Assembly (NCBI GenBank): GCA_947492185.1
Contig: CANLMR010000001.1
Coordinates: 1,078,433-1,142,432 of the forward strand
From: an uncultured Tenacibaculum sp.
Lineage (GTDB): Bacteria; Bacteroidota; Bacteroidia; Flavobacteriales; Flavobacteriaceae
Length of the DNA: 64,000 nucleotides
Direction of reading: 5' to 3'
Numbering within the stretch: the stretch's first letter is position 1; every line of letters begins with the position of its first letter. The notes beneath the pieces are model-generated. The model made no database searches. It saw only the letters and a program-made list of their open reading frames with translations, and was not told the DNA's origin. Below are positions 8,798 to 18,968 of this stretch, piece by piece. Position numbers and translations under genes: made by a program.

Positions 8798-9421
8798 TTA
8801 AAAAGTTCTAATTTCTATTACTCCATTAGCACCTCTTGATCCATATTTAGAGGCTTCAGGGCCTTTTAAAACTACTACAGACTTAATAGTTGTAGGAACA
8901 ACATTTAATAACTCCGTTTGATCTACAGCAGTGTTATTTAAAACGAATAAAGGTGTAGTACTACCATTTACACTATTATATCCTCTAATATTAATAACGT
9001 TGTCAATAGATACATTAACTCCAGGAACTTGTCCTCGTAAATAATCGTAAAAATCTCTGAATTGAATAGCTCCAATATTCTTAGATGTTGGACTTCTATT
9101 TATACCTAAATCGTTACTGTCACCAATAATAATTTGTACTTTATCACTTCCGTTATAGATAATTTTACTGATACCAACTTTTGGAGAAAAAGCACTAATT
9201 TCCTTTGGTGTTTCTGTAAACTTTGCTTTAAAAACACCTTTTTTATTAGTCCATCTTTTAAGTCTAACATTGTCAAATAAAATAACAGCACCTGGTACTG
9301 GTTTATTTTGAGCATCTCTTACCTCTATAGTAAGTTTCTTTTCTGATTGTGCATTAATTTCTGATTGCACAGGGAATAAGAATACACCTAATAAAAATAA
9401 TAAAACGTAACTCTTCTTCAT
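8798..9421 (-). CDS. Stand-alone TonB-receptor plug domain protein
   Basis: 207 residues. Signal peptide MKKSYVLLFLLGVFLFPVQS, then a carboxypeptidase-regulatory-like beta domain (KLTIEVRDAQNKPVPGAVILFD) and a TonB plug domain (residues about 115-207: FRDFYDYLRGQVPGVNV, NIRGYNS, PLFVLNNTAV, VVVLKGPEASKYGSRGANGVIEI). It stops where the outer-membrane beta-barrel of a SusC/TonB receptor would begin. Its own terminator follows directly, so it appears complete rather than recently broken. Likely periplasmic; role unknown. Confidence 0.82.
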   Translation of the reverse strand: MKKSYVLLFLLGVFLFPVQSEINAQSEKKLTIEVRDAQNKPVPGAVILFDNVRLKRWTNKKGVFKAKFTETPKEISAFSPKVGISKIIYNGSDKVQIIIGDSNDLGINRSPTSKNIGAIQFRDFYDYLRGQVPGVNVSIDNVINIRGYNSVNGSTTPLFVLNNTAVDQTELLNVVPTTIKSVVVLKGPEASKYGSRGANGVIEIRTF

Positions 9422-9568
9422 AATTGTGGGATTTAAAATTACATACTAAAGATACGTTTTTTATTGATATAACGCTATTTACCTAGTTAATAAGGTGTTA
9501 AAAGTCATTTTTTTAAACATTTATAAATGTAATTTATAATTATTACTTACAAAGTAAAACAAGAGAAA

Positions 9569-9599
9569 TAAAAAAACCTGAGTAATTATACTCAGGTCT
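9569..9599 (-). terminator. Terminator after the small glycine-rich membrane protein gene
   Basis: Stem ACCTGAGTA / TACTCAGGT with a four-base loop, followed on the minus strand by six T residues. Confidence 0.78.
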
Positions 9600-9636
9600 T
9601 AAATATGTTCAAGTTATAAGGTTAGTTCTGTTGTAT

Positions 9637-9840
9637 TTATATATTATTTGTATCAATTTTATATCTTTTGATGTACGCTTTAAGAGCGTAACCAACTCCA
9701 AAACCTAATGCAATACCTGAAATTATACCAAATATAATACCTACTGGAAGATTACCAGTTAAAGTTCCAAAATTCACTCCTAATGAAGCTCCTAAGCCTG
9801 TGGCAAAGATTAAACTAAAGATAAAATAATTATTACTCAT
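9637..9840 (-). CDS. Small glycine-zipper membrane protein
   Basis: 67 residues with two hydrophobic segments rich in regularly spaced glycines (ATGLGASLGVNFGTLTGNLPVG, then IISGIALGFGVGYALKAYIKRYK). Such glycine-zipper hairpins pack closely in membranes. No family name is certain. An ATG start at 9840, a separate terminator downstream and a start-proximal AT-rich region indicate an independent small gene. Confidence 0.6.
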   Translation of the reverse strand: MSNNYFIFSLIFATGLGASLGVNFGTLTGNLPVGIIFGIISGIALGFGVGYALKAYIKRYKIDTNNI

Positions 9841-9946
9841 TTTTTATATGCTTTTACATATTAGAAGAATAATAATCTTTTTTGTTACATATTGTTACTA
9901 ATTTTTTTATATAGGTTAAAAATTAAAAAACAAAGAAATCTAGATT

Positions 9947-10501
9947 TTATAAGGCTTCCAAATCTTTTTTAGCATATAAAATTTCTATTGATAAATTCAC
10001 CCAATTTTGAGTTTTTGAATCGAAATATTCTTTTTTTATTACAGATTTTATTCTGTTGTTTTCTAAAATTTCAACTTTTTTAACTGAAACAAATTCATTT
10101 TCAATGGTTAATAGCTCAATTGTGTTATTTGAGTATTTATATAAACTTCCAAATCCTTTTTTAGAATAATCAATGTATCCGTTAGGATCATCAGGATAAC
10201 CAAATAATAAACTTTGATCAGGAATCATAAAACTGATTAACTTGGCATTAGAGTCTGTTAAATTGTTTGGTCTAATTTCTAAATCGTAAACTGTATTATC
10301 AAAATAATAAGAAGCTATTTCTGTCATTAGATTGGTTGAAGTTATTTCATCACCATTTAAATCTACGGCTTTATCTGAAGTCATCTGTTCAATTTCATAG
10401 TTTCCACTAAAAGGAAAACTTTCATTTTCGAATTCAGTTTCAGAGCATGAATAAAAAATGGATAATACAAGTACTGATAGATGGTAAATTGTTTTTTTCA
10501 T
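9947..10501 (-). CDS. Hypothetical lipoprotein
   Basis: 184 residues from the ATG at 10501. The frame extends upstream to 10534, but MKKTIYHLSVLVLSIFYSCSE is a proper lipoprotein signal and marks the better start. The remainder is beta-rich and acidic, with no family recognised; the segment GNYEIEQMTSDKAVDLNGDE suggests a lipocalin-like opening as in many Flavobacteriaceae lipoproteins, which is only a suggestion. Monocistronic. Confidence 0.6.
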   Translation of the reverse strand: MKKTIYHLSVLVLSIFYSCSETEFENESFPFSGNYEIEQMTSDKAVDLNGDEITSTNLMTEIASYYFDNTVYDLEIRPNNLTDSNAKLISFMIPDQSLLFGYPDDPNGYIDYSKKGFGSLYKYSNNTIELLTIENEFVSVKKVEILENNRIKSVIKKEYFDSKTQNWVNLSIEILYAKKDLEAL

Positions 10502-10587
10502 AGTTGTAGTTTTTAAATTAAATTGGTTATGCAATTTGTATCAAAAACAATACCATAAAAATCCAAAATTCTATAGTGTTTTAAAAT

Positions 10588-10617
10588 AAAAAAACCTCTC
10601 TAATTTAGAGAGGTTTA
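10588..10617 (-). terminator. Terminator after the fused mutase gene
   Basis: Stem AAACCTCTCTAA / TTAGAGAGGTTT with a T-run on the minus strand, 23 bases after the mutase stop. Confidence 0.82.
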
Positions 10618-10639
10618 TATTGTTTATACCTTAAAAGTA

Positions 10640-13600
10640 TTACATGTTTCTTCTATATTGACCACCAACTTCAAATAAAGCAGATGTTATTTGTCCTAAA
10701 GAACACACTTTTGAAGCTTCCATTAATTTTTCGAAAATGTTCTCATTTTGAACTGCAGCTTGTTGAATTAAACTCAATTGTTTAGCAACTTCTTTTTTAT
10801 TTGCCTCATTGAGGCTTTCTTTAGTTTTAATTTGGAATAGTTTTTCTTCCTCTGTTGCACGAATTACTTCTTGCGGAGTAACCGTTGGAGATCCTTTAGA
10901 ACTTAAGAAAGTATTTACTCCAATAATTGGGAATTCACCAGTATGCTTTAAAGTTTCATAATACAAACTTTCTTCTTGAATTTTAGAACGTTGGTACATA
11001 GTTTCCATTGCTCCTAAAACACCACCACGTTCCGTAATTCTATCGAATTCAGTTAATACCGCTTCTTCAACTAAATCAGTTAATTCCTCAATAATGAAAG
11101 AGCCCTGAATTGGATTCTCATTTTTAGCTAATCCTAATTCTTTATTAATAATCAACTGAATTGCCATTGCTCTACGAACACTTTCTTCTGTTGGTGTTGT
11201 AATCGCCTCATCGTATGCATTTGTATGTAAAGAATTACAGTTATCGTAAATCGCATATAATGCTTGTAATGTAGTTCTAATATCGTTGAAATCAATTTCC
11301 TGTGCGTGTAAAGAACGCCCAGAAGTTTGGATGTGATATTTCAACATTTGTGCACGTGCGTTTGCTCCGTATTTATATTTTAATGCTTTAGACCATATTT
11401 TACGAGCTACACGTCCGATTACTGCATATTCAGGATCAATACCATTTGAGAAGAAGAACGATAAGTTTGGTCCAAACTTGTTAATGTCCATTCCTCTTGA
11501 TAAATAGTATTCTACATAAGTAAATCCGTTAGCTAAGGTTAATGCTAATTGAGTAATAGGATTTGCTCCAGCTTCTGCAATATGATAACCAGAAATAGAA
11601 ACAGAATAGAAGTTTCTTACGTTTTTCTCAATAAAATATTCTTGAACATCTCCCATTAAACGTAAAGCAAATTCCGTAGAGAAAATACAAGTGTTTTGTG
11701 CTTGATCTTCTTTTAAAATATCTGCTTGAACTGTACCTCTCACCTGAGATAATGTATTGGCTTTAATTTCAGCATACACATCAGCAGGTAAAACTTGATC
11801 TCCAGTAATACCTAATAATAACAATCCTAATCCATCATTTCCTTCTGGTAAGTCTCCATTATATTTAGGTCGGTCAATTCCTTTATTATCGTATATTTCT
11901 TTTAGCTTCGATTCAACTTTTGCTTCTAAACCATATTCCTTTATATATTTTTCACAGTTCTGATCAATAGCTGCATTCATAAAGAATCCTAAAAGCATTG
12001 GTGCTGGCCCATTAATTGTCATAGATACAGAAGTCATAGCGTGACTTAAATCGAATCCAGAATATAATTTCTTAGCATCATCTAAACAACAAATAGAAAC
12101 TCCAGCATTACCAATTTTTCCATAAATATCTGGTCGATGTCCAGGATCATTTCCATAAAGTGTAACCGAATCAAAAGCAGTAGATAAACGCTTCGCAGGC
12201 ATTCCTAAACTAACATAGTGGAATCGTCTGTTTGTTCGTTCTGGTCCACCTTCACCGGCAAACATTCTAGTTGGATCTTCTCCAGTTCTTTTGAAAGGAT
12301 ATAATCCTGAAGTATATGGGAATTCTCCAGGAACATTTTCTTGTAAATTCCAGCGTAATAAATCTCCCCAAGCTTGATATTTCGGTAAAGCTACCTTTGG
12401 AATATCAGAATGAGAAAGTGATTTCGTATGTGTTTCAATTTTAATTTCCTTATCTCTAACTTTAAATGAGTAGATAGGGTCTTTATATTTTTGAACTTTA
12501 GTAGCCCAGTTTAAAATGATTTCCCAGTTGTAAGGATCTAGGTTCATTTTAATTTTATCGAATTGTGCAAATAGTAATTTAGCAAATGGGTGCTCGTCAT
12601 TCTGAACTTGTTTCAGAATTTCATCTTGATCTACTCCGTTTTTAGTAAGGAAAGATTCCTTCACTTCATTCGGAATGACAGATAAAATAGTTTGATAAAT
12701 TCCGTATAATTTTTGAGCTACTTTCTCTTGTTCACCAGCTTTTTTATCATAAGCTCTATTACTCTCAGCAATTTCAGATAAATAACGAGTTCTTGCTGGA
12801 GGAATTACAAATATCTTTTCAGACATTTCTTTTGTGATTTCAAAAGTAGATTTTAAATCAGCTCCAGTTTTCTCAACAACTTTATCCATAATCGCTTTAT
12901 ATAACGAATTCATTCCTGGATCGTTAAATTGAGAAGCAATAGTTCCAAAAACTGGCATTTCGTCCATTGGGATATCCCAAAGATTATTATTACGCATGTA
13001 TTGTTTCTTTACATCACGTAATGCATCTAAAGCCCCTCTTTTATCAAACTTATTGATAGCAACTAAATCAGCAAAATCAAGCATGTCAATTTTCTCTAAC
13101 TGAGTTGCAGCTCCAAATTCAGGAGTCATCACATATAAAGAAGCATCTGAGTGTTCTATAATTTCAGTATCAGATTGACCAATTCCTGAAGTTTCTAAAA
13201 TGATTAAATCAAATTCAGCAGCTTTTAAAACTTCAACAGCCTCGTTTACATATTTAGATAAAGCTAAATTCGATTGACGTGTTGCTAAAGATCGCATGTA
13301 TACGCGTTCGTTATTAATAGCATTCATACGAATACGATCACCTAATAAGGCTCCTCCTGTTTTTCTTTTAGAAGGATCAACAGAAATTAAACCGATTGTC
13401 TTTTTAGGGAAATCAATTAAAAAACGACGAACTAATTCATCTACTAAACTTGATTTTCCTGCTCCACCAGTTCCAGTAATACCTAAAACTGGAGTTTTTG
13501 AAGTTTCATTTTTCTTGTGAATAACATCCATTGTTTCCTTAGATACTTCTGGAAAGTTTTCAGCAGAAGAAATTACACGAGCAATACTTCCAATCTCTTT

Positions 13601-14080
13601 ATCAGCTAAATGATTTACTTCTCCGTTTAAAACATCTCCAATAGCAAAATCCGATTGCTGAACAAGGTCATTAATCATACCTTGCAATCCTAATTCACGT
13701 CCATCATCTGGAGAATAAATACGAGTAATTCCATAATCCATTAATTCTTTAATTTCTTCCGGAAGAATTACTCCACCACCACCACCGAAAATTTTAATAT
13801 GATTAGCACCTTTTTCTTGCAGTAAATCATACATATATTTGAAGTATTCATTGTGTCCTCCTTGATAAGAAGTCATTGCAATAGCATTTGCATCTTCTTG
13901 AATAGCACAGTTTACAACTTCTTCTACACTTCTATCGTGACCTAAATGTATAACTTCAACTCCTGTAGATTGTATAATTCTACGCATAATATTAATCGCA
14001 GCATCATGTCCGTCAAATAAAGACGCAGCTGTTACAATTCGTACCTTATGTTTAGGTTTATAGGGTGCTATTTGTTCCAT
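10640..14080 (-). CDS. icmF: Fused acyl-CoA mutase (IcmF-type: B12 domain, G-protein chaperone, mutase barrel)
   Basis: 1146 residues. The N-terminal cobalamin domain has D23-G-H25-D (B12 axial histidine). A MeaI-like GTPase follows with Walker A GTGGAGKS near residue 201 and [12 protein letters not shown] linker leads to the mutase barrel from about residue 560 ([31 protein letters not shown]). This domain order defines IcmF, a fused B12-dependent isobutyryl-CoA mutase with its own repair GTPase; YPF in place of the methylmalonyl-CoA mutase tyrosine motif favours that over methylmalonyl-CoA mutase. Residues about 467-496 are translated from a palindromic repeat (12594-12680) inserted in frame in the linker. 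Confidence 0.85.
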   Translation of the reverse strand: MEQIAPYKPKHKVRIVTAASLFDGHDAAINIMRRIIQSTGVEVIHLGHDRSVEEVVNCAIQEDANAIAMTSYQGGHNEYFKYMYDLLQEKGANHIKIFGGGGGVILPEEIKELMDYGITRIYSPDDGRELGLQGMINDLVQQSDFAIGDVLNGEVNHLADKEIGSIARVISSAENFPEVSKETMDVIHKKNETSKTPVLGITGTGGAGKSSLVDELVRRFLIDFPKKTIGLISVDPSKRKTGGALLGDRIRMNAINNERVYMRSLATRQSNLALSKYVNEAVEVLKAAEFDLIILETSGIGQSDTEIIEHSDASLYVMTPEFGAATQLEKIDMLDFADLVAINKFDKRGALDALRDVKKQYMRNNNLWDIPMDEMPVFGTIASQFNDPGMNSLYKAIMDKVVEKTGADLKSTFEITKEMSEKIFVIPPARTRYLSEIAESNRAYDKKAGEQEKVAQKLYGIYQTILSVIPNEVKESFLTKNGVDQDEILKQVQNDEHPFAKLLFAQFDKIKMNLDPYNWEIILNWATKVQKYKDPIYSFKVRDKEIKIETHTKSLSHSDIPKVALPKYQAWGDLLRWNLQENVPGEFPYTSGLYPFKRTGEDPTRMFAGEGGPERTNRRFHYVSLGMPAKRLSTAFDSVTLYGNDPGHRPDIYGKIGNAGVSICCLDDAKKLYSGFDLSHAMTSVSMTINGPAPMLLGFFMNAAIDQNCEKYIKEYGLEAKVESKLKEIYDNKGIDRPKYNGDLPEGNDGLGLLLLGITGDQVLPADVYAEIKANTLSQVRGTVQADILKEDQAQNTCIFSTEFALRLMGDVQEYFIEKNVRNFYSVSISGYHIAEAGANPITQLALTLANGFTYVEYYLSRGMDINKFGPNLSFFFSNGIDPEYAVIGRVARKIWSKALKYKYGANARAQMLKYHIQTSGRSLHAQEIDFNDIRTTLQALYAIYDNCNSLHTNAYDEAITTPTEESVRRAMAIQLIINKELGLAKNENPIQGSFIIEELTDLVEEAVLTEFDRITERGGVLGAMETMYQRSKIQEESLYYETLKHTGEFPIIGVNTFLSSKGSPTVTPQEVIRATEEEKLFQIKTKESLNEANKKEVAKQLSLIQQAAVQNENIFEKLMEASKVCSLGQITSALFEVGGQYRRNM
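12594..12680 (-). repeat. Palindromic repeat element inserted in frame inside the mutase gene
   Basis: The two ends are inverted copies: CGTCATTCTGAA at 12594 and, read on the other strand, TGTCATTCCGAATGAAGTGA from 12680. Inner arms continue the pairing (TTTCAGAATTTC versus GAAGGAATCTTT). The length of 87 bases is 29 codons, so the frame is kept. Translated, it reads [22 protein letters not shown], a peptide I recognise as the typical read-through of the dispersed Bacteroidota GTCATTC-type repeat. Confidence 0.8.
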
Positions 14081-14150
14081 TCGTAAATTTAGTTGTTTAA
14101 ATGAGCTGCAATTTACGGATTTCCTAAAAAATAGAACGAATTCTTAGGGA

Positions 14151-14474
14151 TTATAAGTAGTTAAAGAAACTATATAATTTTCTAGATCTTAAATAGTTTA
14201 AATTCGACTCATTTTGATAAGCCTCTCTTTCAAAACTTAAGTTTAAATAAGCTAAATAAGCATTTCTGTATTTTACAAGTTTAATCATCCACTCAAATGC
14301 ATAAAAAAGATAGAAGAAAATAACGAAGAGTTCTCTCTGTTGTCGTAAATGAATTTTTTCATGATTAACTAAAATCTCATTTTCTTTTAATTCTTTGTTT
14401 TTCAAAAAAATAAAAGGATATAATGTAATTCCTTCATAACCTTTCGGTACAATATGTTTTGAGATGAAAATCAA
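14151..14474 (-). CDS. Small HEXXH membrane protein (M56/BlaR1-like fragment family)
   Basis: 107 residues. NHEKIHLRQQRE contains a HEXXH zinc-protease motif followed by QQRE, and FFYLFYAFEWMIKLVKY is a membrane segment, as in the peptidase part of M56/BlaR1 proteins. The rest of an M56 protein is missing, but the short form is seen as a free-standing gene in Flavobacteriaceae. It overlaps the LysR gene by four bases (ATGA-type), so it is co-transcribed downstream of it. Function unknown. Confidence 0.6.
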   Translation of the reverse strand: MIFISKHIVPKGYEGITLYPFIFLKNKELKENEILVNHEKIHLRQQRELFVIFFYLFYAFEWMIKLVKYRNAYLAYLNLSFEREAYQNESNLNYLRSRKLYSFFNYL

Positions 14475-15385
14475 TTTAACAGATTTTTATTTTCAAATAT
14501 ATAAGTTTTAATAGTATTAATTAATGATTCTAACACAGGGTTTCTATTATCAGAATCCCAAACAACAGAAAGCGTTGTATGTTGATTAATGTTATCAAGT
14601 TCAATAAATTGAACATTCATATTATATCCCAATTGTAGAGATTTCGGAACAATGGATAATCCAAAACCGTTTTCTACCAATTTGTAAATCGAAGCTGCAT
14701 GTATTGTATTATGGGAAACAATTGGAGTAAAACCATTATCTGTGAAAATCTGCATTACTTTTTCGTAATAAGAAGGGCTATAAGATGGATCAAAGAGAAT
14801 GAAAGATTCGTTTTTTAATTCTTGTAAGCTTTTAAAGTTTTGAAAATTAATATGATGATTTTTGGGCAGTACCAAACAAAAGTTTTCTTTTAGAATAGGT
14901 TGAATAGTTAAGCCTCTTGGTACAGTGTCTAATCGCACAAAACCAATATCAATTTTTTGATGTAATAAATTATCAATTTGTTTTTGATTGTCCATTTCTG
15001 TCAATCCGAATTGAACATTTGGATGTTTTTCTTTGAATTTTACCAATACATTAGGAATAATTTCTTGCATGGCAGATCCGACATAACCAAACTCCAATTT
15101 TCCTTGTTTTCCATCATGGATAAGTTTCGCATGATTAATAATGTTATCTAAATTTTTCAAATTCCGAGTAAGTTCGGACTTTAAATAAGTTCCAGAAGGA
15201 GTTAAAACGACCTTTCTATTATGTCTTTCAAATAATTGAATGCCTAAGTCATCTTCCATTTGTTTAATCTGTCTACTCAATCCAGGTTGTGATATAAACA
15301 AACGATCAGCCGCCTTCCTAAAGTGTAATTCCTCGGCTACAGCTAAAAAGTATTTAAGGTGTCTTAATTCTAATTGATAACTCAT
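14471..15385 (-). CDS. LysR family transcriptional regulator
   Basis: 304 residues. The N-terminal winged helix-turn-helix (LRHLKYFLAVAEELHFRKAADRLFISQPGLSRQIKQMEDDLGIQLFERHNRKVVLTPSG) is classical LysR; residues about 90-300 form the periplasmic-binding-like effector domain. It is divergent from hutH across only 77 bases, the usual layout for a LysR regulator of its neighbour, so it probably controls histidine utilisation and itself. No operator could be fixed by eye. Confidence 0.9.
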   Translation of the reverse strand: MSYQLELRHLKYFLAVAEELHFRKAADRLFISQPGLSRQIKQMEDDLGIQLFERHNRKVVLTPSGTYLKSELTRNLKNLDNIINHAKLIHDGKQGKLEFGYVGSAMQEIIPNVLVKFKEKHPNVQFGLTEMDNQKQIDNLLHQKIDIGFVRLDTVPRGLTIQPILKENFCLVLPKNHHINFQNFKSLQELKNESFILFDPSYSPSYYEKVMQIFTDNGFTPIVSHNTIHAASIYKLVENGFGLSIVPKSLQLGYNMNVQFIELDNINQHTTLSVVWDSDNRNPVLESLINTIKTYIFENKNLLN

Positions 15386-15412
15386 GATTATTAAATATTG
15401 ATAAAAATGATA

Positions 15413-15443
15413 TTGTTAAGCATCAAAAATAAAAGTAATTTTG
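15413..15443 (+). promoter_or_regulatory. hutH promoter
   Basis: TTG at 15413-15415 and TAATTTTG at 15436-15443 are 20 bases apart, matching the Bacteroidota -33/-7 pattern. The hutH ATG is 19 bases after the -7 element. Confidence 0.6.
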
Positions 15444-15462
15444 TATAAAACGAACTAGAAAC

Positions 15463-16953
15463 ATGTTTAAATACGGAATAGATCACTTAACGGTAGATAA
15501 AGTTTTAGCTATCGCAAATGGTAATTTGAAAGCGGAAATTACTGATGAAGCTAAAAATAAAGTAAATGATTGTAGAAAGAAGGTTGAAACTATGGCAAAT
15601 TCTGATGCTGCTGTTTACGGAATAAACACTGGATTTGGACCTTTATGTGATGTGCAAATTACACCAGAAGAGACAAGTAAACTTCAGGAGAATTTATTGA
15701 TTACACATGCTGTTGGTGTTGGTGAACCAATTGATAAGTTGTTATCTAAAATCATGATGATTTGTAAAGTACATGCCTTATGTCAAGGATTTTCAGGTGT
15801 GCGCATAGAAATGATTAATCGTGTTATTTATTTCATAGAAAATAATATTTTACCAGTAGTTCCAGAGCAAGGCTCTGTTGGCGCTTCTGGAGATTTAGCA
15901 CCATTATCACATTTGTTTTTACCACTTTTAGGAGAAGGTGAATTTTGGGTTGAGGATAAGATTTTTCCTGCAAGAGAAGTTTTAGCGAATCATAACTTAG
16001 AACCTTTAACCTTAATGGCTAAAGAGGGATTAGGATTAATTAATGGAACTCAGTTCATTTTGTCTCATGCAATTGTTGGGTTAAAGAAGATGGAATACCT
16101 ATTAAATTTAGCAGATGTTGCAGGAACAATGAGTTTAGAAGGATTTCAAGGAAGTGCTTCTCCATTTAGATCAGAATTGCACAACATCCGTCCTTTTGAA
16201 GGAAATATGAAAGTGGCAGAGAGAATTCGAATGTTATTAAAAGATTCTCAAAATGTTGAAAATCATTTAGAGTGCGATCGTGTACAAGATCCATATTCAA
16301 TTCGTTGTATGCCACAGGTTCATGGTGCATCGAGAAATGCATTCAATCATTTAAATGATTTAGCTGAAATTGAAATGAATTCGGTTACAGACAATCCAAT
16401 TGTGTTAAGTGAAACAGAAGCAATTTCTGGAGGGAACTTCCACGGTCAACCTTTAGCAATGGTGCTAGATTATGCTTCTATAGCTGCGTCTGAATTAGGA
16501 AATATTTCTGATAGAAGAAGTTATTTATTATTGGAAGGAAAATATGGTTTACCGAGATTGCTAACTGAAGCAGGAGGTTTAAATTCTGGGTTTATGATTC
16601 CACAATACACCACAGCCGCTTTAGTAACAGAAAATAAATCTCTTTGTTTTCCACCTTCGGCAGATAGTATTCCAACTTCATTAGGACAAGAGGATCATGT
16701 TTCGATGGGAAGTATATCAGGAAGAAAGTTCAATCAGATTTTAGGTAATCTGGAGAAAATTTTAGCTATAGAATTAATGTATGCAGCGCAAGCAATGGAG
16801 TTTAGAAGACCAAATACATTTTCAGAGATTATAGAAAATAATTTCAAATTAATTAGAAGTAAAGTCGCTAAGTTAGAGGAGGATCGAGTGTTAAAAGATG
16901 ATATTAACGCAATGATTAGTTTAGTAAGTGAAAAAAAATTTATTGTAGCATAA
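15463..16953 (+). CDS. hutH: Histidine ammonia-lyase
   Basis: 496 residues. Converts L-histidine to urocanate and ammonia, the first step of histidine breakdown. The self-forming MIO cofactor triad Ala141-Ser142-Gly143 is in GSVGASGDLAPLSH; YGINTGFG, the N-terminal active-site loop, and QDPYSIRCMPQVHG are also present. Fourteen bases separate it from hutU, with which it forms an operon. The start at 15463 fits the promoter at 15413-15443. Confidence 0.96.
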   Translation: MFKYGIDHLTVDKVLAIANGNLKAEITDEAKNKVNDCRKKVETMANSDAAVYGINTGFGPLCDVQITPEETSKLQENLLITHAVGVGEPIDKLLSKIMMICKVHALCQGFSGVRIEMINRVIYFIENNILPVVPEQGSVGASGDLAPLSHLFLPLLGEGEFWVEDKIFPAREVLANHNLEPLTLMAKEGLGLINGTQFILSHAIVGLKKMEYLLNLADVAGTMSLEGFQGSASPFRSELHNIRPFEGNMKVAERIRMLLKDSQNVENHLECDRVQDPYSIRCMPQVHGASRNAFNHLNDLAEIEMNSVTDNPIVLSETEAISGGNFHGQPLAMVLDYASIAASELGNISDRRSYLLLEGKYGLPRLLTEAGGLNSGFMIPQYTTAALVTENKSLCFPPSADSIPTSLGQEDHVSMGSISGRKFNQILGNLEKILAIELMYAAQAMEFRRPNTFSEIIENNFKLIRSKVAKLEEDRVLKDDINAMISLVSEKKFIVA

Positions 16954-16967
16954 AAAGTAAGTATATC

Positions 16968-18962
16968 ATGACATTTAAAGAACAGATTAAACAAGGAATA
17001 CCAAGTGTTTTACCAACAAAAAAAGAATATGATACAACTGTTAACCATGCCCCAAAAAGAAAAGAAATACTTACAAAAGAAGAAAAACAATTAGCGTTAA
17101 GAAACGCTTTACGTTATTTTGATAAAAAACATCACGAAGAATTATTACCAGAATTTTCTCAAGAATTAGAAAAGCATGGTAGAATATACATGTATCGATT
17201 CCGTCCAGATTATGAAATGAAAGCTAGAGGAATTAATGAGTATCCAGGGAAATCAACTCAGGCTAAATCTATTATGTTAATGATTCAAAATAACTTAGAT
17301 TATGCCGTTGCACAACATCCACATGAATTGATTACTTATGGAGGTAATGGTGGAGTTTTCCAAAACTGGGCGCAATATGTATTAACAATGCAATACTTGT
17401 CTGAAATGACAGATGAGCAAACATTAGTTATGTATTCTGGTCATCCAATGGGATTATTCCCCTCTAACAAAAATGCACCTAGAGTTGTAGTTACAAATGG
17501 TATGATGATTCCTAATTATTCTCAACCAGATGATTGGGAAAAGTTTAATGCGTTAGGCGTAACTCAATACGGACAAATGACTGCGGGTAGTTACATGTAT
17601 ATTGGTCCGCAAGGAATTGTTCATGGAACTACAATTACTGTGTTAAACGGATTCAGAAAAATAGGTAAATCTCCAAAAGGAAATGTATTTGTAACTGCTG
17701 GATTAGGAGGAATGAGTGGAGCACAACCAAAAGCAGGAAATATTGCAGGTTGTATTACAGTTTGTGCAGAAGTAAATGAAAAAGCCGTTCATACACGTCA
17801 TTCTCAAGGATGGGTTGATGAAGTGATTTCTGATTCAGATGTATTAGTAGAAAGAGTACAAAAAGCCAAAAAGGATAAAGAAATAGTTTCAATTGCATAC
17901 TTAGGAAATGTAGTTGAAGTTTGGGAAAAATTTGATGAGGCAAACGTATATGTTGATTTAGGTTCAGATCAAACTTCGTTGCATAATCCTTGGGCAGGAG
18001 GATATTACCCTGTTGGATTATCGTTTGAAGCATCAAATGATATGATGGCAAGCAATCCAGATGAGTTCAAGAAAAAGGTTCAAGAATCGTTACGAAGACA
18101 AGCAAAAGCTATAAACAAGCACACGGCAAAAGGAACTTATTTCTTTGATTACGGAAACGCATTCTTATTAGAATCGAGTAGAGCAGGAGCTGATGTAATG
18201 AGTGAAAAACCAACATTAGGTAGAGAATTCAAATACCCAAGTTATGTTCAAGATATAATGGGGCCAATGTGTTTCGATTATGGATTTGGACCATTTCGTT
18301 GGGTTTGTGCTTCAGGAAAACTAGAAGATTTAGAAAAAACAGATCAAATTGCTTGTGAAGTTCTAGAGGGAATTATGAAAGATTCTCCGGAAGAAATTCA
18401 GCAACAAATGGCCGATAATATTCAATGGATTAAAGGCGCGCAAGAAAATAAATTGGTTGTAGGTTCTCAAGCAAGAATTTTATATGCTGATGCTGAAGGA
18501 AGAATTAAAATTGCCAAAGCATTCAATAAAGCAATTAAGAAAGGAAAAATCGGACCAGTTGTTTTAGGTAGAGATCATCATGATGTTTCTGGAACAGATT
18601 CTCCATATCGAGAAACTTCAAATATTTATGATGGTTCAAGATTTACAGCAGATATGGCTATTCATAATGTAATTGGAGATAGCTTTAGAGGAGCAACTTG
18701 GGTATCAATCCACAATGGAGGTGGAGTTGGTTGGGGAGAAGTAATTAACGGAGGATTTGGCATGCTTCTTGATGGAACTAAAGAAGCGTCAAAGCGTTTA
18801 AAATCAATGCTTTTTTGGGATGTGAATAATGGAATCGCTAGAAGAAGTTGGGCCAGAAACCAAGAAGCTGTTTTTGCAATTAAACGTGCTATGCAGGCAG
18901 AGAAAAAGCTTAAAGTTACTTTGCCTAACTTAGTAGACGATTCATTGTTTAACAACTTTTAA
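16968..18962 (+). CDS. hutU: Urocanate hydratase
   Basis: 664 residues. Adds water to urocanate to give imidazolonepropionate, using tightly bound NAD+. The motifs GNGGVFQNWAQY, MYSGHPMGLFPS, GLGGMSGAQPKAG and SIHNGGGVGWGEVINGG are all present. This is the long form, about 100 residues longer than the E. coli-type enzyme and as in other Bacteroidota. Second gene of the hut operon; genes for imidazolonepropionase and the later steps are not in this window. Confidence 0.95.
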   Translation: MTFKEQIKQGIPSVLPTKKEYDTTVNHAPKRKEILTKEEKQLALRNALRYFDKKHHEELLPEFSQELEKHGRIYMYRFRPDYEMKARGINEYPGKSTQAKSIMLMIQNNLDYAVAQHPHELITYGGNGGVFQNWAQYVLTMQYLSEMTDEQTLVMYSGHPMGLFPSNKNAPRVVVTNGMMIPNYSQPDDWEKFNALGVTQYGQMTAGSYMYIGPQGIVHGTTITVLNGFRKIGKSPKGNVFVTAGLGGMSGAQPKAGNIAGCITVCAEVNEKAVHTRHSQGWVDEVISDSDVLVERVQKAKKDKEIVSIAYLGNVVEVWEKFDEANVYVDLGSDQTSLHNPWAGGYYPVGLSFEASNDMMASNPDEFKKKVQESLRRQAKAINKHTAKGTYFFDYGNAFLLESSRAGADVMSEKPTLGREFKYPSYVQDIMGPMCFDYGFGPFRWVCASGKLEDLEKTDQIACEVLEGIMKDSPEEIQQQMADNIQWIKGAQENKLVVGSQARILYADAEGRIKIAKAFNKAIKKGKIGPVVLGRDHHDVSGTDSPYRETSNIYDGSRFTADMAIHNVIGDSFRGATWVSIHNGGGVGWGEVINGGFGMLLDGTKEASKRLKSMLFWDVNNGIARRSWARNQEAVFAIKRAMQAEKKLKVTLPNLVDDSLFNNF

Positions 18963-18968
18963 AACTTA

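Noticed and set aside
12030-12045. A further GTGACTT inside the mutase gene
   Set aside because: It lies within coding sequence and lacks the GTGTC half 13 bases later.
14151-14474. Pseudogene of an M56/BlaR1 protease
   Set aside because: The frame is intact, coupled to the LysR gene and has a normal start and stop; the short form seems to be a gene of its own.
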